Positions 1 to 9,620 of a stretch of DNA of 64,000 nucleotides are shown in pieces (the stretch's first letter is position 1; each line of letters begins with the position of its first letter). This DNA is from Cohnella faecalis. GTDB lineage: Bacteria > Bacillota > Bacilli > Paenibacillales > Paenibacillaceae. The translations under genes and the position numbers were made by a program. Under the pieces are notes generated by a model. It worked only from the letters and a program-made list of their open reading frames with translations. It searched no databases and had not been told where the DNA came from. The DNA is taken from contig NZ_QXJM01000027.1 of the NCBI RefSeq assembly GCF_003570905.1, forward strand, positions 310,001-374,000. The letters are read 5' to 3'.

Positions 1-765
1 TCGCTCGCCGTTACCCGAATGAGCAACATGGCGCTCGCCGCTCTCGTGAAAGAAAGAATCGGCATCCGCTCGTTGGCCCACATCGCTTGCCGCGACCGCA
101 ACCTGATCGGAACGCAATCCCATATGATGGGCTTTGACGCGCTGGGCATCGACCATGTGCTTGCGGTCACGGGAGATCCGGCCAAATTCGGCGATTTGCC
201 GGGTTCAAGCTCGGTCTACGACACAACCTCGTTCGAAATTATTCGGATGATCAAGCAATTGAACGAAGGGGTCGCTTTTTCAGGCAAGCCGCTCAAGCAG
301 AAAGCCCGATTCGTCGTCGGCGCGGCGTTCAACCCGAACGTCAAGCATCTGGACAAAGCGGTGCAGCGGCTCGAAAAGAAGGTTCAGGCCGGGGCCGACT
401 ACATCATGACCCAGCCTGTCTATGACGCGGGGCTCATCGAGAGAATCGCCGAGGCGACGAAGCATATTCCGATTCCCGTTTTTCTGGGTATTTTCCCGCT
501 TGCGAGCGGACGGAACGCCGAATATTTGCACAACGAAGTGCCCGGAATCCAGCTCTCCGACGAAGTGCGCGAGCGTATGCGCGGCCTCGAAGGTGCGGAA
601 GGGCGCGCAGAAGGCGTCCGAATCGCACAGGAGCTGCTCGACACGGCGATGAAGCATTTCAACGGCATTTACTTGATGACGCCGTTCCTATCCTACGAGA
701 TGACGGTGGCTTTGACCGCCTATGTCAAAGAAAAAAGCGCCGTGATCGCCCAGGCGGGAGTCTAG
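1..765 (+). CDS. Methylenetetrahydrofolate reductase domain, C-terminal part (5' end outside window)
   Basis: About 254 residues are visible and the frame is open from base 1, so the gene starts before the window; the ATG at 19 is internal. The stretch holds the FAD/folate barrel signatures of MetF, including HIACRDRN, VLAVTGDP and GADYIMTQPVYD. The enzyme reduces 5,10-methylene-THF to 5-methyl-THF for methionine synthesis. Bacillales often fuse this domain behind a homocysteine S-methyltransferase (YitJ type, about 610 residues). The N-terminal half is not visible, so a free-standing MetF cannot be excluded. A 679-bp gene-free stretch follows. Domain assignment is strong; fusion status is unknown. 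Confidence 0.9.
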   Translation, partial: SLAVTRMSNMALAALVKERIGIRSLAHIACRDRNLIGTQSHMMGFDALGIDHVLAVTGDPAKFGDLPGSSSVYDTTSFEIIRMIKQLNEGVAFSGKPLKQKARFVVGAAFNPNVKHLDKAVQRLEKKVQAGADYIMTQPVYDAGLIERIAEATKHIPIPVFLGIFPLASGRNAEYLHNEVPGIQLSDEVRERMRGLEGAEGRAEGVRIAQELLDTAMKHFNGIYLMTPFLSYEMTVALTAYVKEKSAVIAQAGV

Positions 766-805
766 GTCCGAACGGGCCGGCTCCAATTGCGGGTGAAGCA
801 GCCGC

Positions 806-900
806 TGCCGTCGAAGCTGCATTCTATCGTCGTACTGGCACACTATCGTCGTAAGGGTGCACTAGCATCGAACTGGCGCGTTATCGTCGAAGTTACGCCA
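806..900. repeat. Degenerate tandem repeat, five 19-nt units
   Basis: Five head-to-tail units begin at 806, 825, 844, 863 and 882, spaced exactly 19 nt. They share the form T(A/G)(T/C)CGTCGWA followed by a more variable GC-rich half; the units at 825 and 844 are closest. Because 19 is not a multiple of 3, a coding repeat is unlikely. Function unknown. Confidence 0.7.
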
Positions 901-980
901 TCGTACATGAGCTGCGAAAGCGTGTTAACGGCGGATGAGGTATTTACGGCTGAAATGGGTTGCCAACCAACTGCCTATTA

Positions 981-1170
981 GGAATAGAACGAAACATTCG
1001 TCTTATTCCATGCAAATTTACTCCAATTGCGGCAGTAAGACGAATAAATCGTCGTATTCCCTAACTGCGCGCCCCAAATGGACGTATGAAGAGGAAATAA
1101 CGACAAATATTCGTCTTATTCCGTCCCTCATGGAGTTGCAGTTGAGAATAGGACGAAAATTTCGTTCTAT
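981..1170. repeat. Four spaced imperfect palindromes of one family
   Basis: Four hairpin-forming units lie at about 981-1009, 1035-1061, 1093-1122 and 1145-1170. Each is a variant of GAATAAGACGAA / TTCGTCTTATTC with a 3-6 nt loop, and starts are 52-58 nt apart. Arms are AT-rich compared with the surrounding GC-rich DNA. None is followed by a T-run, so they do not look like terminators. Confidence 0.7.
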
Positions 1171-1282
1171 ATGGTCAGAACGGACAGGGCGCGACCGATC
1201 GGGCCCGCGATGTACGACGCTCCGCCGATCGTTCGCTGCCCGGCGAGCCGCCTCCGGAGACATCGAAGCAAGCCGCAACCTC

Positions 1283-1311
1283 TTGTCCGTTCTATTGATT
1301 TGAAGTACAAT
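1283..1311 (+). promoter_or_regulatory. Putative sigma-A promoter for the remA-gmk-rpoZ operon
   Basis: A -35-like TTGTCC (1283-1288) is followed after 17 nt by TACAAT (1306-1311). It lies 133 nt before remA, with no intervening gene on the same strand. Confidence 0.6.
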
Positions 1312-1444
1312 ATACAGATGAATATGAGGCATGTGGCAGACACATCCATTCTCGCAGTATGCGGAAGGCCGCTTCTGGCAACAATGGGAGCTAGTTCGGG
1401 TGCCTGCGGAGCTACTGGCGAGGAATACCGGAGGGAATGGTTTC

Positions 1445-1705
1445 ATGGCGATCAAGTTGATCAATATCGGCTTTGGTAACATCGTATCTGCAAATCGGAT
1501 CATTTCCATCGTTAGCCCGGAATCAGCGCCGATCAAACGGATCATACAGGAAGCACGCGATCGTCACATGCTAATCGACGCTACTTATGGCCGCCGTACG
1601 CGAGCCGTCATTATTACGGACAGCGACCATGTCATCTTGTCGGCGGTCCAACCGGAGACGGTTGCGCACCGGTTGTCGACCAAAGACGACGAACATGACG
1701 AATGA
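1445..1705 (+). CDS. remA: RemA family extracellular matrix regulator (DUF370)
   Basis: An 86-residue protein starting [12 protein letters not shown], preceded by GGAGGG at 1430-1435. This start gives the usual RemA length (about 87-89); upstream in-frame codons lack family similarity. The body shows the conserved [10 protein letters not shown] and [10 protein letters not shown] segments. In Bacillus subtilis RemA is a ring-forming DNA-binding protein that activates biofilm matrix and osmoprotection operons. The neighbours gmk and rpoZ match the usual Bacillales order, and gmk starts 14 nt after the stop, so co-transcription is likely. The acidic DDEHDE tail is longer than I expect and may be lineage-specific. 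Confidence 0.92.
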   Translation: MAIKLINIGFGNIVSANRIISIVSPESAPIKRIIQEARDRHMLIDATYGRRTRAVIITDSDHVILSAVQPETVAHRLSTKDDEHDE

Positions 1706-1718
1706 ATCGGGGAAGTCC

Positions 1719-2351
1719 ATGAACAGAGGGTTATTAATCGTATTGTCCGGTCCTTCCGGAGTCGGCAAAGGAACGGTGTGCACGGCATTGCGCGGCAAGC
1801 TGCCGGAATTGATTTATTCCGTTTCGGCTACTTCCAGACAGCCTCGTGAAGGCGAGCGGGATGGAGTCAATTACTTTTTCAAGACGCGCGAGCAGTTTCA
1901 GGATATGATAGCCCGCGACGCTCTGCTGGAGCATGCTGAATACGTAGGCAACTATTACGGTACGCCTCGGGAATTCGTCGAGAAGACTCTGGCGGAGGGC
2001 AAGGATATCATCCTTGAAATCGAAGTGCAAGGCGCGATCAAGGTCAAGGAGAAGTTCCCGGAAGGCGTGTTCGTCTTCCTGCTGCCTCCGTCTCTGAACG
2101 AGCTTAGGCAACGAATCGTCGGTCGAGGCACGGAGACGCAAGCGACGATCGATCACAGGCTGTCCGTCGCAATTGAAGAGATGAATCTTCTCTATCATTA
2201 CGATTACGCCGTTGTGAACGATCAGATCGACTCCGCCTGCAGCCGGATTAGCTCCATTATCACGGCGGAGCACTGCAAACGGGAGAGGTTCCTGCACGAG
2301 TTGTTTCAGGAGCTGAAGCCGATTACCGCCGGAGAAAACGCGGAGAGGTGA
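1719..2351 (+). CDS. gmk: Guanylate kinase
   Basis: A 210-residue enzyme that phosphorylates GMP to GDP in cytoplasmic purine metabolism. The start MNRGLLIV follows GGGGAAG (1709-1715); an in-frame ATG at 1695 overlaps remA and has a poorer site. Near the N-terminus is the P-loop GPSGVGKGT (about residues 10-18), followed by [17 protein letters not shown], the GMP-binding segment, and EIEVQGA. The length is normal for the family. It sits between remA and rpoZ, with only 4 nt before rpoZ. Confidence 0.97.
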   Translation: MNRGLLIVLSGPSGVGKGTVCTALRGKLPELIYSVSATSRQPREGERDGVNYFFKTREQFQDMIARDALLEHAEYVGNYYGTPREFVEKTLAEGKDIILEIEVQGAIKVKEKFPEGVFVFLLPPSLNELRQRIVGRGTETQATIDHRLSVAIEEMNLLYHYDYAVVNDQIDSACSRISSIITAEHCKRERFLHELFQELKPITAGENAER

Positions 2352-2355
2352 AATT

Positions 2356-2556
2356 ATGTTATATCCATCCATCGATGAATTGGTACGCAAGGTAGACAGC
2401 AAGTACACGTTAGTCGTCGCAGCATCGAAGAGAGCCCGTCATTTGCGGGAAGGCAAGGAATCCGCGCTGCACGCGCCGAAGTCGCACAAGTTCGTCGGCG
2501 TTGCGCTCGAAGAAATCTACGACGATTTTGTAACCGTAGAGCATCTCAAATCATAA
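2356..2556 (+). CDS. rpoZ: RNA polymerase omega subunit
   Basis: A 66-residue protein beginning [10 protein letters not shown], preceded by GAGAGGTGA. The conserved [18 protein letters not shown] core of omega is present, with the Bacillales-type [14 protein letters not shown] end. Omega binds the beta-prime C-terminus and helps assemble and stabilise RNA polymerase. It is the last gene of the remA-gmk-rpoZ unit and is followed by a terminator hairpin. Confidence 0.95.
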   Translation: MLYPSIDELVRKVDSKYTLVVAASKRARHLREGKESALHAPKSHKFVGVALEEIYDDFVTVEHLKS

Positions 2557-2587
2557 GGCGCGGACCTCTACAAAGTCCGAAGGAAAG

Positions 2588-2611
2588 ACAACCCGCGAGG
2601 TTGTTTTTTTT
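2588..2611 (+). terminator. Intrinsic terminator after rpoZ
   Basis: Stem ACAACC (2588-2593) / GGTTGT (2599-2604) with a CGCGA loop, running directly into a T-run. Confidence 0.8.
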
Positions 2612-2724
2612 CTACTGTTCGGCTTCATTCGGCTCGTCCGGAAAAATCGGGCGAACGGAGCGTCGATCAAACCTTTTCGATTAGTGAAGCAATGGGAGCC
2701 CTATATTCGCTGGGGGAGGATCTT

Positions 2725-4032
2725 ATGGTAAAGCCGCTTGAGGGGAAAACGATATTGCTGGGCATAACGGGAGGCATCGCCGCTTACAAGGCGGCAACGC
2801 TGTGCAGCCGTCTCGTGTCGCTCGGCGCATCCGTACGGGTGATCATGACCGAAGGGGCGACGAAATTCATAGCGCCTCTGACGCTGCAGAGCTTGTCCCG
2901 TCATGCCGTGGCTACGGACGTCTTCGACGAGAGAGACCCGTCTATCGTCCAGCATATCGATTGGGCGGATTCGGCCGATCTGGCCGTCGTCGCCCCAGCT
3001 ACGGCGAACGCGATCGCCAAGCTGGCGAACGGCATCGCGGACGATATGCTAAGCACGACGCTGCTTGCCATCACCGCACCGATTGTCGTCGCTCCGGCGA
3101 TGAACGTTCATATGTGGGAGCACCCGGCCGTCATTGAGAACGTGAACAAGCTTGCGTCACGGGGAGTCCGGTTCGTGGAGCCGGGGACCGGACAATTGGC
3201 ATGCGGCTACGTCGGCAAAGGACGATTGGCGGAGCCAGAAGAAATTGCGGCTTCGATCGTCGGTTTTTTGGCGCGTCCGAAGCCTCTGGCGGAGAAGCGC
3301 GTTCTTATTACAGCCGGCGGTACGATCGAGCGGATCGACCCGGTCCGTTACGTGACGAACGATTCGTCCGGCAAAATGGGCTATGCGTTCGCGGAAGCGG
3401 CGCGCGAGCTCGGCGCGGAAGTGACGCTCGTGTGCGCGCGTACGGACGGTCCGCCGCCCGGCGGCGTTGCGGTCGTGACCGCCGAGTCCGCCGAAGAGAT
3501 GCTGGAGGCGGTCATGTCGCGATTAACCGAATCCGATTATATCGTGAAGGCGGCGGCCGTTGCGGATTATCGCCCTCTTCATCGTTTTGACGCAAAAATA
3601 AAAAAAAGCGCGGACACGCTCACTCTTGAACTCGTGAAAAACCCGGATATTTTGCAGACGATCGGCGAATGGAAGGCGGCGCGCCCTGCGGGAAGCCGTC
3701 CGTACGTCATCGGCTTTGCGGCCGAGACGAACGATCTGGAGAAGCATGCCTTGGACAAGCTGCATCGCAAAAAGTGCGATTTGATCGTCGCGAACGACGT
3801 ATCGGCGGTTGGCGCCGGCTTTGGATCGGAGACGAACATCGTTAGCGTTTACGGTGCGGAAGGGCTCGTCGAGAACATCCCGCAGACGGCGAAAAGACTT
3901 GTTGCGGAACGAGTGCTCGCGATTGCAATCGATCGGGCAAATCGAGAGACGGCGGCGAGCGGGCTCAAGCAAGCAAGCCGCAACAGCGGCGCAGCTTCGG
4001 GGAGCCCGGCAGCCGAGGAGCCGCCACAATGA
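2725..4032 (+). CDS. coaBC: Bifunctional phosphopantothenoylcysteine decarboxylase / phosphopantothenate-cysteine ligase
   Basis: A 435-residue two-domain enzyme for two steps of coenzyme A synthesis. Start MVKPLEGK follows a strong GGGGGAGGA (2712-2720), so the upstream in-frame ATG at 2692 is not needed. The CoaC flavoprotein half (about 1-190) has GITGGIAAYK, the substrate-binding APAMNVHMW, and the active-site Cys segment ACGYVGKGR. The CoaB half (about 195-400) begins VLITAGGTIERIDPVR and contains VTNDSSGKMG. The stop overlaps the priA start (ATGA), suggesting coupled translation. The last 40 or so residues are low-complexity and probably unstructured. Confidence 0.96.
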   Translation: MVKPLEGKTILLGITGGIAAYKAATLCSRLVSLGASVRVIMTEGATKFIAPLTLQSLSRHAVATDVFDERDPSIVQHIDWADSADLAVVAPATANAIAKLANGIADDMLSTTLLAITAPIVVAPAMNVHMWEHPAVIENVNKLASRGVRFVEPGTGQLACGYVGKGRLAEPEEIAASIVGFLARPKPLAEKRVLITAGGTIERIDPVRYVTNDSSGKMGYAFAEAARELGAEVTLVCARTDGPPPGGVAVVTAESAEEMLEAVMSRLTESDYIVKAAAVADYRPLHRFDAKIKKSADTLTLELVKNPDILQTIGEWKAARPAGSRPYVIGFAAETNDLEKHALDKLHRKKCDLIVANDVSAVGAGFGSETNIVSVYGAEGLVENIPQTAKRLVAERVLAIAIDRANRETAASGLKQASRNSGAASGSPAAEEPPQ

Positions 4033-6503
4033 CGATAGCAAGAGTGATTGTGGACGTGCCGAGCCGGGAAACGGATCGGCCGTTCGACTATAGCGTTCCC
4101 GATTCTCTGCGCGATTGGGTGGAGGTCGGCAGCCGCGTCGCCGTTCCTTTTGCCGGACGGACGCTGCAAGGCATCGTAGTCGCTCTTCCCGGCGACGCGG
4201 AAGTGGAGCTTAGCCGCTTGAAGGCGGTGTCGGACGTGCTCGACGCCGTTCCGCCTCTGTCGGAGGAGCTCGTCAAGCTCGGAGAGTGGATGAGCAGGCG
4301 ATGGCTATGCCCGTTGACCGTCGCTTTTCAGGCGATGCTGCCTGCCGCCCTTAAAGGGCGAACGGAAAAATACGTCAGCGTGGCGGACGACGCTGTTTTC
4401 TCCGATGAGGAGCTGGCCGAAGCCGGCGCGCTTTTGCATGCGCTCCGCAAGGACTCCGCGACGCAGGCGAAGCTGTCCGCGCTGCTGACGAAGTTCCAAG
4501 GCAGCGGGGCGCATCTCAAAAGATGGCTCAAGCAAGGTCGGCTGATCGAGCGCCAGAAGGTTGAGAATCGACTTTCTGTGAAGACGGTGCTAACCGTTTT
4601 TCCGCGAGACGCCGATACGCTCGGCGCAGGCAAAGCCGATATTCCGGCCAGAGCGCGCAAGCAGCGGGAAGTGATCGAATGGCTTGAAGAGCATCCAGAG
4701 CCCATTGCGCTTCAGGAGCTCGCGGAGGCGGCGGGAACGACGGCTTCGACGATCCGTTCCCTTGAGGAACGGGGATTGCTTGAAATCCGCGGCGTTACCG
4801 AGGACCGCGATCCGTACGCGGATCGGGATTTTCCGGTGTCGTCGCCGCTTCCTCTGACACCGGCGCAAGCGACCGCTCTCGAACCGATCGCGTCGGCTAT
4901 CGACGCAAAGGATCGCAAAGTGTTCCTGCTTCACGGCGTGACGGGAAGCGGGAAGACGGAAATTTATTTGCAGGCGATTCAGCAAGCTCTTTCGCTTGGG
5001 CGCGAAGCCATTGTCCTCGTGCCGGAAATCGCTCTTACCCCGCAAATGGTCGAACGGTTCAAAAGCCGATTCGGCGCAAGGGTAGCCGTGCTGCACAGCC
5101 GGCTTTCGCAAGGGGAGCGTTTCGACGAATGGCGCAAAATCAGGGAAGGACGGGCGCAGGTCGCCGTTGGAGCGCGATCCGCCGTCTTTGCTCCCTTTTC
5201 CAATATCGGATTGATCGTTATCGACGAGGAGCACGAAACCTCCTATAAGCAAGAGGAAAGTCCCAAATATCACGCCCGGGACGTCGCTATCGAGAGAGCG
5301 AGACTCAGCGGCGCAGCCGTCGTGCTCGGATCGGCGACCCCGTCGCTCGAAACGTACGAAGCCGCATTAAGCGGACGAGCGGGCCCGGATATTCCGCATT
5401 ACATATCGCTGCCCGAGCGGGTAGCGGATCGACCGCTGCCGGGCGTAACGATCGTCGATATGCGCGAGGAGCTGAAGCTCGGCAACCGGGCGATGTTCAG
5501 CCGGGAGCTGGCGGATGCGCTGCGGGATCGGCTCGCCAAGGGCGAGCAGACGGTGCTGCTGCTAAACAGGCGCGGCTACGCGACGTTCGTCATGTGCCGC
5601 TCGTGCGGGCACACGGTGCAGTGTCCCCATTGCGATATTTCGCTCACCCATCACAAAGGGTCGGGCAATATGCGCTGTCACTATTGCGGCTATGCCGAGA
5701 CGGAGCCGAAGACGTGCCCCGCCTGCCAAAGTCCGCATATCCGTTTTTTTGGGACGGGCACGCAAAAGGTCGAGGAGTCGCTCGCACATACTTTTCCCGG
5801 CATTCGGGTTATTCGGATGGATGTGGACACGACTTCGGAGAAAGGCTCTCACGAAAAATGGCTGACCGAGTTCCGCGAACGGCGGGCGGATGTGCTGCTA
5901 GGCACGCAAATGGTCGCCAAGGGACTCGATTTTCCATATGTAACGCTCGTCGGCGTTCTTGCGGCGGACGCCGCGCTGCGGCTCCCGGATTTTCGCGCCG
6001 CGGAGCGCACGTTCCAGCTGCTGACGCAGGTCGCGGGCCGAGCCGGGCGGCACGAGCTGCCGGGCGAAGTCATCATCCAGACTTACGATCCCGAGCATTC
6101 CTCCGTTGCATCGGTGCAAGGCCACGACTACGCGAAATTCACGGAGCAGGAGCTCTTCATCCGCAGCCAGCTCGGTTATCCGCCGTACGGACGCCTTATC
6201 GCGCTCACTTTTTCGCACGAATCGGTTCCGATGCTTCTGTCGGTAGGGCAGCGCTTCGCATCGGGACTGAAGGCCAAAGCCGCCGAATTGGGACTCGCGT
6301 CCACAGAGCTCGACGTGCTTGGGCCTGTTCCGTCGCCGATTCCTCGGCTGAAGGATCGCTACCGTTTTCAATGTATGGTAAAATATCGGGGAGAGCTCGC
6401 CGCTTCCGCTCTCGTCGCCGGCGTGCTGCAGGGGATGGGGGAAGCGGTGAAAAAAAGCGGAGTTCTTACGTCCGTAGACGTGGATCCGCAAATGATGCTG
6501 TGA
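4029..6503 (+). CDS. priA: Primosomal replication restart helicase PriA
   Basis: An 824-residue superfamily 2 helicase that reloads the replicative helicase at stalled forks. The N-terminal fork-binding region starts with ARVIVDVPSRETDRPFDYSVP. Walker A GVTGSGKTE lies near residue 303 and the Walker B box DEEH near 399. A cysteine-rich zinc module spans about 523-575 with the pattern CRSCGHTVQCPHC and later CHYCGYAE and CPACQS. The helicase C-terminal half carries QVAGRAGR. The start overlaps coaBC by 4 nt (ATGA), and def follows after 18 nt. Confidence 0.97.
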   Translation: MTIARVIVDVPSRETDRPFDYSVPDSLRDWVEVGSRVAVPFAGRTLQGIVVALPGDAEVELSRLKAVSDVLDAVPPLSEELVKLGEWMSRRWLCPLTVAFQAMLPAALKGRTEKYVSVADDAVFSDEELAEAGALLHALRKDSATQAKLSALLTKFQGSGAHLKRWLKQGRLIERQKVENRLSVKTVLTVFPRDADTLGAGKADIPARARKQREVIEWLEEHPEPIALQELAEAAGTTASTIRSLEERGLLEIRGVTEDRDPYADRDFPVSSPLPLTPAQATALEPIASAIDAKDRKVFLLHGVTGSGKTEIYLQAIQQALSLGREAIVLVPEIALTPQMVERFKSRFGARVAVLHSRLSQGERFDEWRKIREGRAQVAVGARSAVFAPFSNIGLIVIDEEHETSYKQEESPKYHARDVAIERARLSGAAVVLGSATPSLETYEAALSGRAGPDIPHYISLPERVADRPLPGVTIVDMREELKLGNRAMFSRELADALRDRLAKGEQTVLLLNRRGYATFVMCRSCGHTVQCPHCDISLTHHKGSGNMRCHYCGYAETEPKTCPACQSPHIRFFGTGTQKVEESLAHTFPGIRVIRMDVDTTSEKGSHEKWLTEFRERRADVLLGTQMVAKGLDFPYVTLVGVLAADAALRLPDFRAAERTFQLLTQVAGRAGRHELPGEVIIQTYDPEHSSVASVQGHDYAKFTEQELFIRSQLGYPPYGRLIALTFSHESVPMLLSVGQRFASGLKAKAAELGLASTELDVLGPVPSPIPRLKDRYRFQCMVKYRGELAASALVAGVLQGMGEAVKKSGVLTSVDVDPQMML

Positions 6504-6521
6504 CAAAGGAATGATACGTTA

Positions 6522-7016
6522 ATGTCCATTCGATTGATCGTAAAGCACCCCGACAACGTGCTTCGGGAACGCGCTCAGGAAGTGACGAAGTTCAACTCTA
6601 ACCTGCACAAGCTGCTGGACGATATGGTAGATACGATGTACGAAGCGGACGGCGTCGGCTTGGCCGCCCCCCAGGTCGGCATTCTGAAACGTGTTATCGT
6701 CGTTGATTGCGGCGATGAGCACGGAGGGCTGATCGAGCTGGTCAACCCCGAATTCGTCAACGGAGAGGGAGAGCAGTTCGGACCCGAAGGGTGTCTCAGC
6801 ATTCCCGGCTTGCAAGGCGACGTGCGCCGCTACAACAAGGTTGTCGTCAAAGGGCAGGATCGCAACGGCCAGCCGGTTCAGTACGAGGGAACCGAGCTGC
6901 TTGCCCGCGCTTTTTTGCATGAAATCGACCATTTGAACGGCGTATTGTTCATCGATCTCGCCGAATCCGTCTACGAAGCCCGGAAGCCCTCGGATGAGGA
7001 AGAGGAAGGAAAGTAA
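6522..7016 (+). CDS. def: Peptide deformylase
   Basis: A 164-residue metalloenzyme that removes the N-formyl group from nascent proteins. All three family motifs are intact: [10 protein letters not shown] (about 44-53), EGCLSIPG (about 89-96, with the metal-binding Cys), and HEIDHLNG (about 133-140, with two metal His and the catalytic Glu). The length fits the short type I form. It lies 2 nt before fmt, the gene for the enzyme that adds the formyl group to initiator tRNA. Confidence 0.97.
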   Translation: MSIRLIVKHPDNVLRERAQEVTKFNSNLHKLLDDMVDTMYEADGVGLAAPQVGILKRVIVVDCGDEHGGLIELVNPEFVNGEGEQFGPEGCLSIPGLQGDVRRYNKVVVKGQDRNGQPVQYEGTELLARAFLHEIDHLNGVLFIDLAESVYEARKPSDEEEEGK

Positions 7017-7018
7017 AC

Positions 7019-7971
7019 ATGCGCGTATTGTTCATGGGAACGCCGGATTTCGCCGTTCCTTCTTTGGCTGGACTGCTTGACGCAGGCTATGAAGTGGTCG
7101 CCGTCGTTACCCAGCCCGACCGGCCCAAAGGCCGCAAGAGAGAGCTGACCCCTCCCCCAGTTAAGGCGTTCGCGCTTGAACGGGGCTTCCCGTGCTGCAG
7201 CCGGAGAAGCTGCGCGCGCCGGAAGCGGTGGCGGAAGTAGCGGCTTTGCGTCCCGATCTGATTGTGACGGCTGCGTACGGCCAAATACTGCCCAAGTCCG
7301 TGCTCGATTTGCCGCAACACGGCTGTCTTAACGTTCACGGCTCGCTGCTTCCCGCCTATCGCGGCGGAGCGCCGATCCAACGGTCGATTATTAACGGGGA
7401 AAAGGTTACCGGAGTTACGCTTATGTATATGGCGGAAGGTCTCGACACCGGGGATATGATCGCAAAAGTGGAAGTGCCGATTACCGACGAGGATACGGCG
7501 GGCACGATGTTCGGGAAGCTGAGCGTTGCCGGAGCGGCGCTGCTGCTCGAATGGCTGCCGCGCATCATAGAAGGAAGCGCTCCGCGCGTCGCTCAGGACG
7601 AGGCGCTCGCCACTTACGCGCCAAATTTGTCCCGGGACGACGAGCGGCTCGATTGGAGCGTCGACGCGCGCGCGGTGTTCGACCGAGTGCGGGGGCTTAA
7701 TCCGATGGCCGGCGGCTTCACCTATTTGAACGGCGAAGTGTTCAAAGTATGGGGCGCCCGCATTCCGCAAGGCTCGGATACGATGATGCGGCCGGAATGG
7801 CAGTCGCTCGTTCCCGGTTCGGTGCTGGAGACGGGAGCGTTCGGCATTCGCGTGCGGACGGGCGATGGAAGCGTCGTCTTGACCGACGTGCAGCCGGCCG
7901 GCAAAAAAGCGCTGTCCGCGACGGAGTTCGCCCGGGGCGCGAGGCTGGCTTCCGGCACGATTCTCGGATAG
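7019..7971 (+). CDS. fmt: Methionyl-tRNA formyltransferase, interrupted by a one-base frameshift
   Basis: Formylates Met-tRNA(fMet) using 10-formyl-THF. The first 60 or so residues ([29 protein letters not shown]) run in one frame. Near 7186 the protein continues in the next frame with [17 protein letters not shown], then carries the formyl-THF site [19 protein letters not shown] and the C-terminal domain to 7971. One missing base, most simply a G in the CCCG(G)TG context, restores a 317-residue protein of normal length. Every motif on both sides is intact, so a base-calling or assembly indel is more likely than a pseudogene in this near-essential gene. Confidence 0.9.
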
Positions 7972-8005
7972 AACGAAGGAGCACCCTATTGATGTTAAGC
8001 GAATG

Positions 8006-8022
8006 GCGGCAACATTTGCCGC
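8006..8022 (+). terminator. Weak hairpin between fmt and rsmB
   Basis: GCGGCAA / TTGCCGC with a 3-nt loop, followed by TATTTTCATTT rather than a clean T-run. It may attenuate or punctuate transcription; low certainty. Confidence 0.35.
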
Positions 8023-8109
8023 TATTTTCATTTATATAGGCATTGAAGCGGCTCGCGAATATTGAAAATGTTCGTCCAGGACATACTTTGGAAAAAAAGG
8101 GGGATTGGC

Positions 8110-9552
8110 GTGTCCGATTCAAAGACGACGCATAAAACGCATAAACGTAAAACCGGAACGGCTGCCCAACCGGCGGCGACTCGCAAGCCGAAAGGGCCGC
8201 GCGAGGTCGCCATGGACATTCTGAAGCGGATCGACACCGACGGAGCATACAGCGGCCTGGAATTGAACAAAGCGCTGTCGGCATCGGGAATGTCGCGCCA
8301 GGATGCGGCGCTCGCCACGGAAATCGTGTATGGAACGATCCAAAGGCTCGCGACGATTGACCGCGTGCTTGAGCAAAAAGTAAAAGGCTGGCCATCCAAG
8401 GTCGAGCCATGGGCGCGAAGCTTGCTGCGGCTTAGCTATTATCAGCTGCGCTGGCTGGATCGCGTTCCCGCTCACGCCGTCGTGGACGAGGCGGTTCGGC
8501 TTGCGAAAAAGCGCGGACATGCCGGAATTGCAGGCCTAGTCAACGGCGTATTGCGCGGGGTGCTTCGCGATGGCGTCGTTCAGCCGTTGCCTGCGAATCT
8601 TCCTCCAGCCGAGAGGATCGCTTTGGAGCATAGCTATCCCGGATGGATGGTTGAGCGATGGATCGCCGACTACGGAGCGGAGATAGCGGAAGCGATCTGC
8701 GCTGCCGGCAACGTGCCGCCGCATGCGTCGGCGCGCGTCAACCGGCTTCGTACGAATCGGGACGACTTGCTCGCCTCCATGAAGGAGGCCGGCGTCTATG
8801 CCGGTGAATCGCCGGTTTCGCCGGACGGGATTATCGCTACTCGCGCGGGCAGTCTCGTCAGCACGGATTGGTTCAAGGAAGGTCAATTGTCGATTCAGGA
8901 CGAGAGCTCCATGCTCGTGGCGGCCGTCGCCGACCCTCGTCCCGGGATGGCGGTGCTCGACTGCTGCGCGGCGCCGGGCGGCAAATCGATGCATTTGGCC
9001 GAGCGGATGGAAAACCGCGGGGACGTGTTCGCGAACGACGTTCATCCGCACAAGAAGGCATTGATCGACGAGCAAGCGGAGCGCCTTGGTCTTGGAATCG
9101 TTAGAACGATGACAGGAGACGCGAAGGAGCTTTCTCTCGTCCTGCCTACGGAATCGATGGATATCGTTCTGCTCGATGCTCCGTGCTCGGGACTTGGCGT
9201 CATTCGGCGGAAGCCGGAAATCAAGTGGAACAAGCAACCGCAGGATGTGGAAAGCCTATCCGCGCTTCAAGGCGAATTGCTCCAGAGCGTTCGGGCTCTC
9301 GTAAAGCCAGGCGGCACTCTCGTATATAGCACATGCACGGTAGCGAAGGAAGAGAATGAGCGGGCGATTCGTTCCTTTTTGGAGAGGAATCCGGAGTTTT
9401 CGCTCGATCCCGATTGGCCGGAGGAGGTTTTGCGGCCTTTGCGTCAAGCGGAGGGCGTGCTGCCGCAGCCTTTTGAAGGAATGCTTCAAATTTTGCCGCA
9501 TCAGTTCGGAAGCGACGGCTTTTTCATCGCGAGAATGAAGCGGCGGGCTTAA
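8110..9552 (+). CDS. rsmB: 16S rRNA m5C967 methyltransferase RsmB
   Basis: A 480-residue SAM-dependent enzyme that methylates a cytosine in 16S rRNA. The GTG at 8110 follows AAAGGGGG with good spacing; the earlier in-frame ATG at 8062 has no ribosome site. The N-terminal NusB-like helical domain (about 30-170) is preceded by a basic tail. The Rossmann domain has DCCAAPGGKS as the SAM-binding loop. The two catalytic cysteines are in DAPCSGLG (C359) and YSTCTVAKEEN (C409). Position between fmt and rlmN is the conserved Bacillales order. Confidence 0.95.
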   Translation: MSDSKTTHKTHKRKTGTAAQPAATRKPKGPREVAMDILKRIDTDGAYSGLELNKALSASGMSRQDAALATEIVYGTIQRLATIDRVLEQKVKGWPSKVEPWARSLLRLSYYQLRWLDRVPAHAVVDEAVRLAKKRGHAGIAGLVNGVLRGVLRDGVVQPLPANLPPAERIALEHSYPGWMVERWIADYGAEIAEAICAAGNVPPHASARVNRLRTNRDDLLASMKEAGVYAGESPVSPDGIIATRAGSLVSTDWFKEGQLSIQDESSMLVAAVADPRPGMAVLDCCAAPGGKSMHLAERMENRGDVFANDVHPHKKALIDEQAERLGLGIVRTMTGDAKELSLVLPTESMDIVLLDAPCSGLGVIRRKPEIKWNKQPQDVESLSALQGELLQSVRALVKPGGTLVYSTCTVAKEENERAIRSFLERNPEFSLDPDWPEEVLRPLRQAEGVLPQPFEGMLQILPHQFGSDGFFIARMKRRA

Positions 9553-9620
9553 CGGCGAGCCCAACTTCCTGCCGGGAGGTCATTATGGTAAAATAGATCG
9601 AATGGTGGTGAGCAAGCTTA

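Larger units (their letters stand above)
766..1444. other. Gene-free interval between metF-like gene and remA
   Basis: No convincing gene is present. The interval holds a 19-nt tandem repeat (806-900), four spaced palindromes (981-1170), and a sigma-A-type promoter (1283-1311). It ends in a 133-nt leader to remA. Short open frames here lack ribosome binding sites and recognisable proteins. Confidence 0.7.

Noticed and set aside
981-1170. T-box, SAM or other riboswitch upstream of remA or in the metF trailer
   Set aside because: The palindromes are repeated simple hairpins without any conserved aptamer core.
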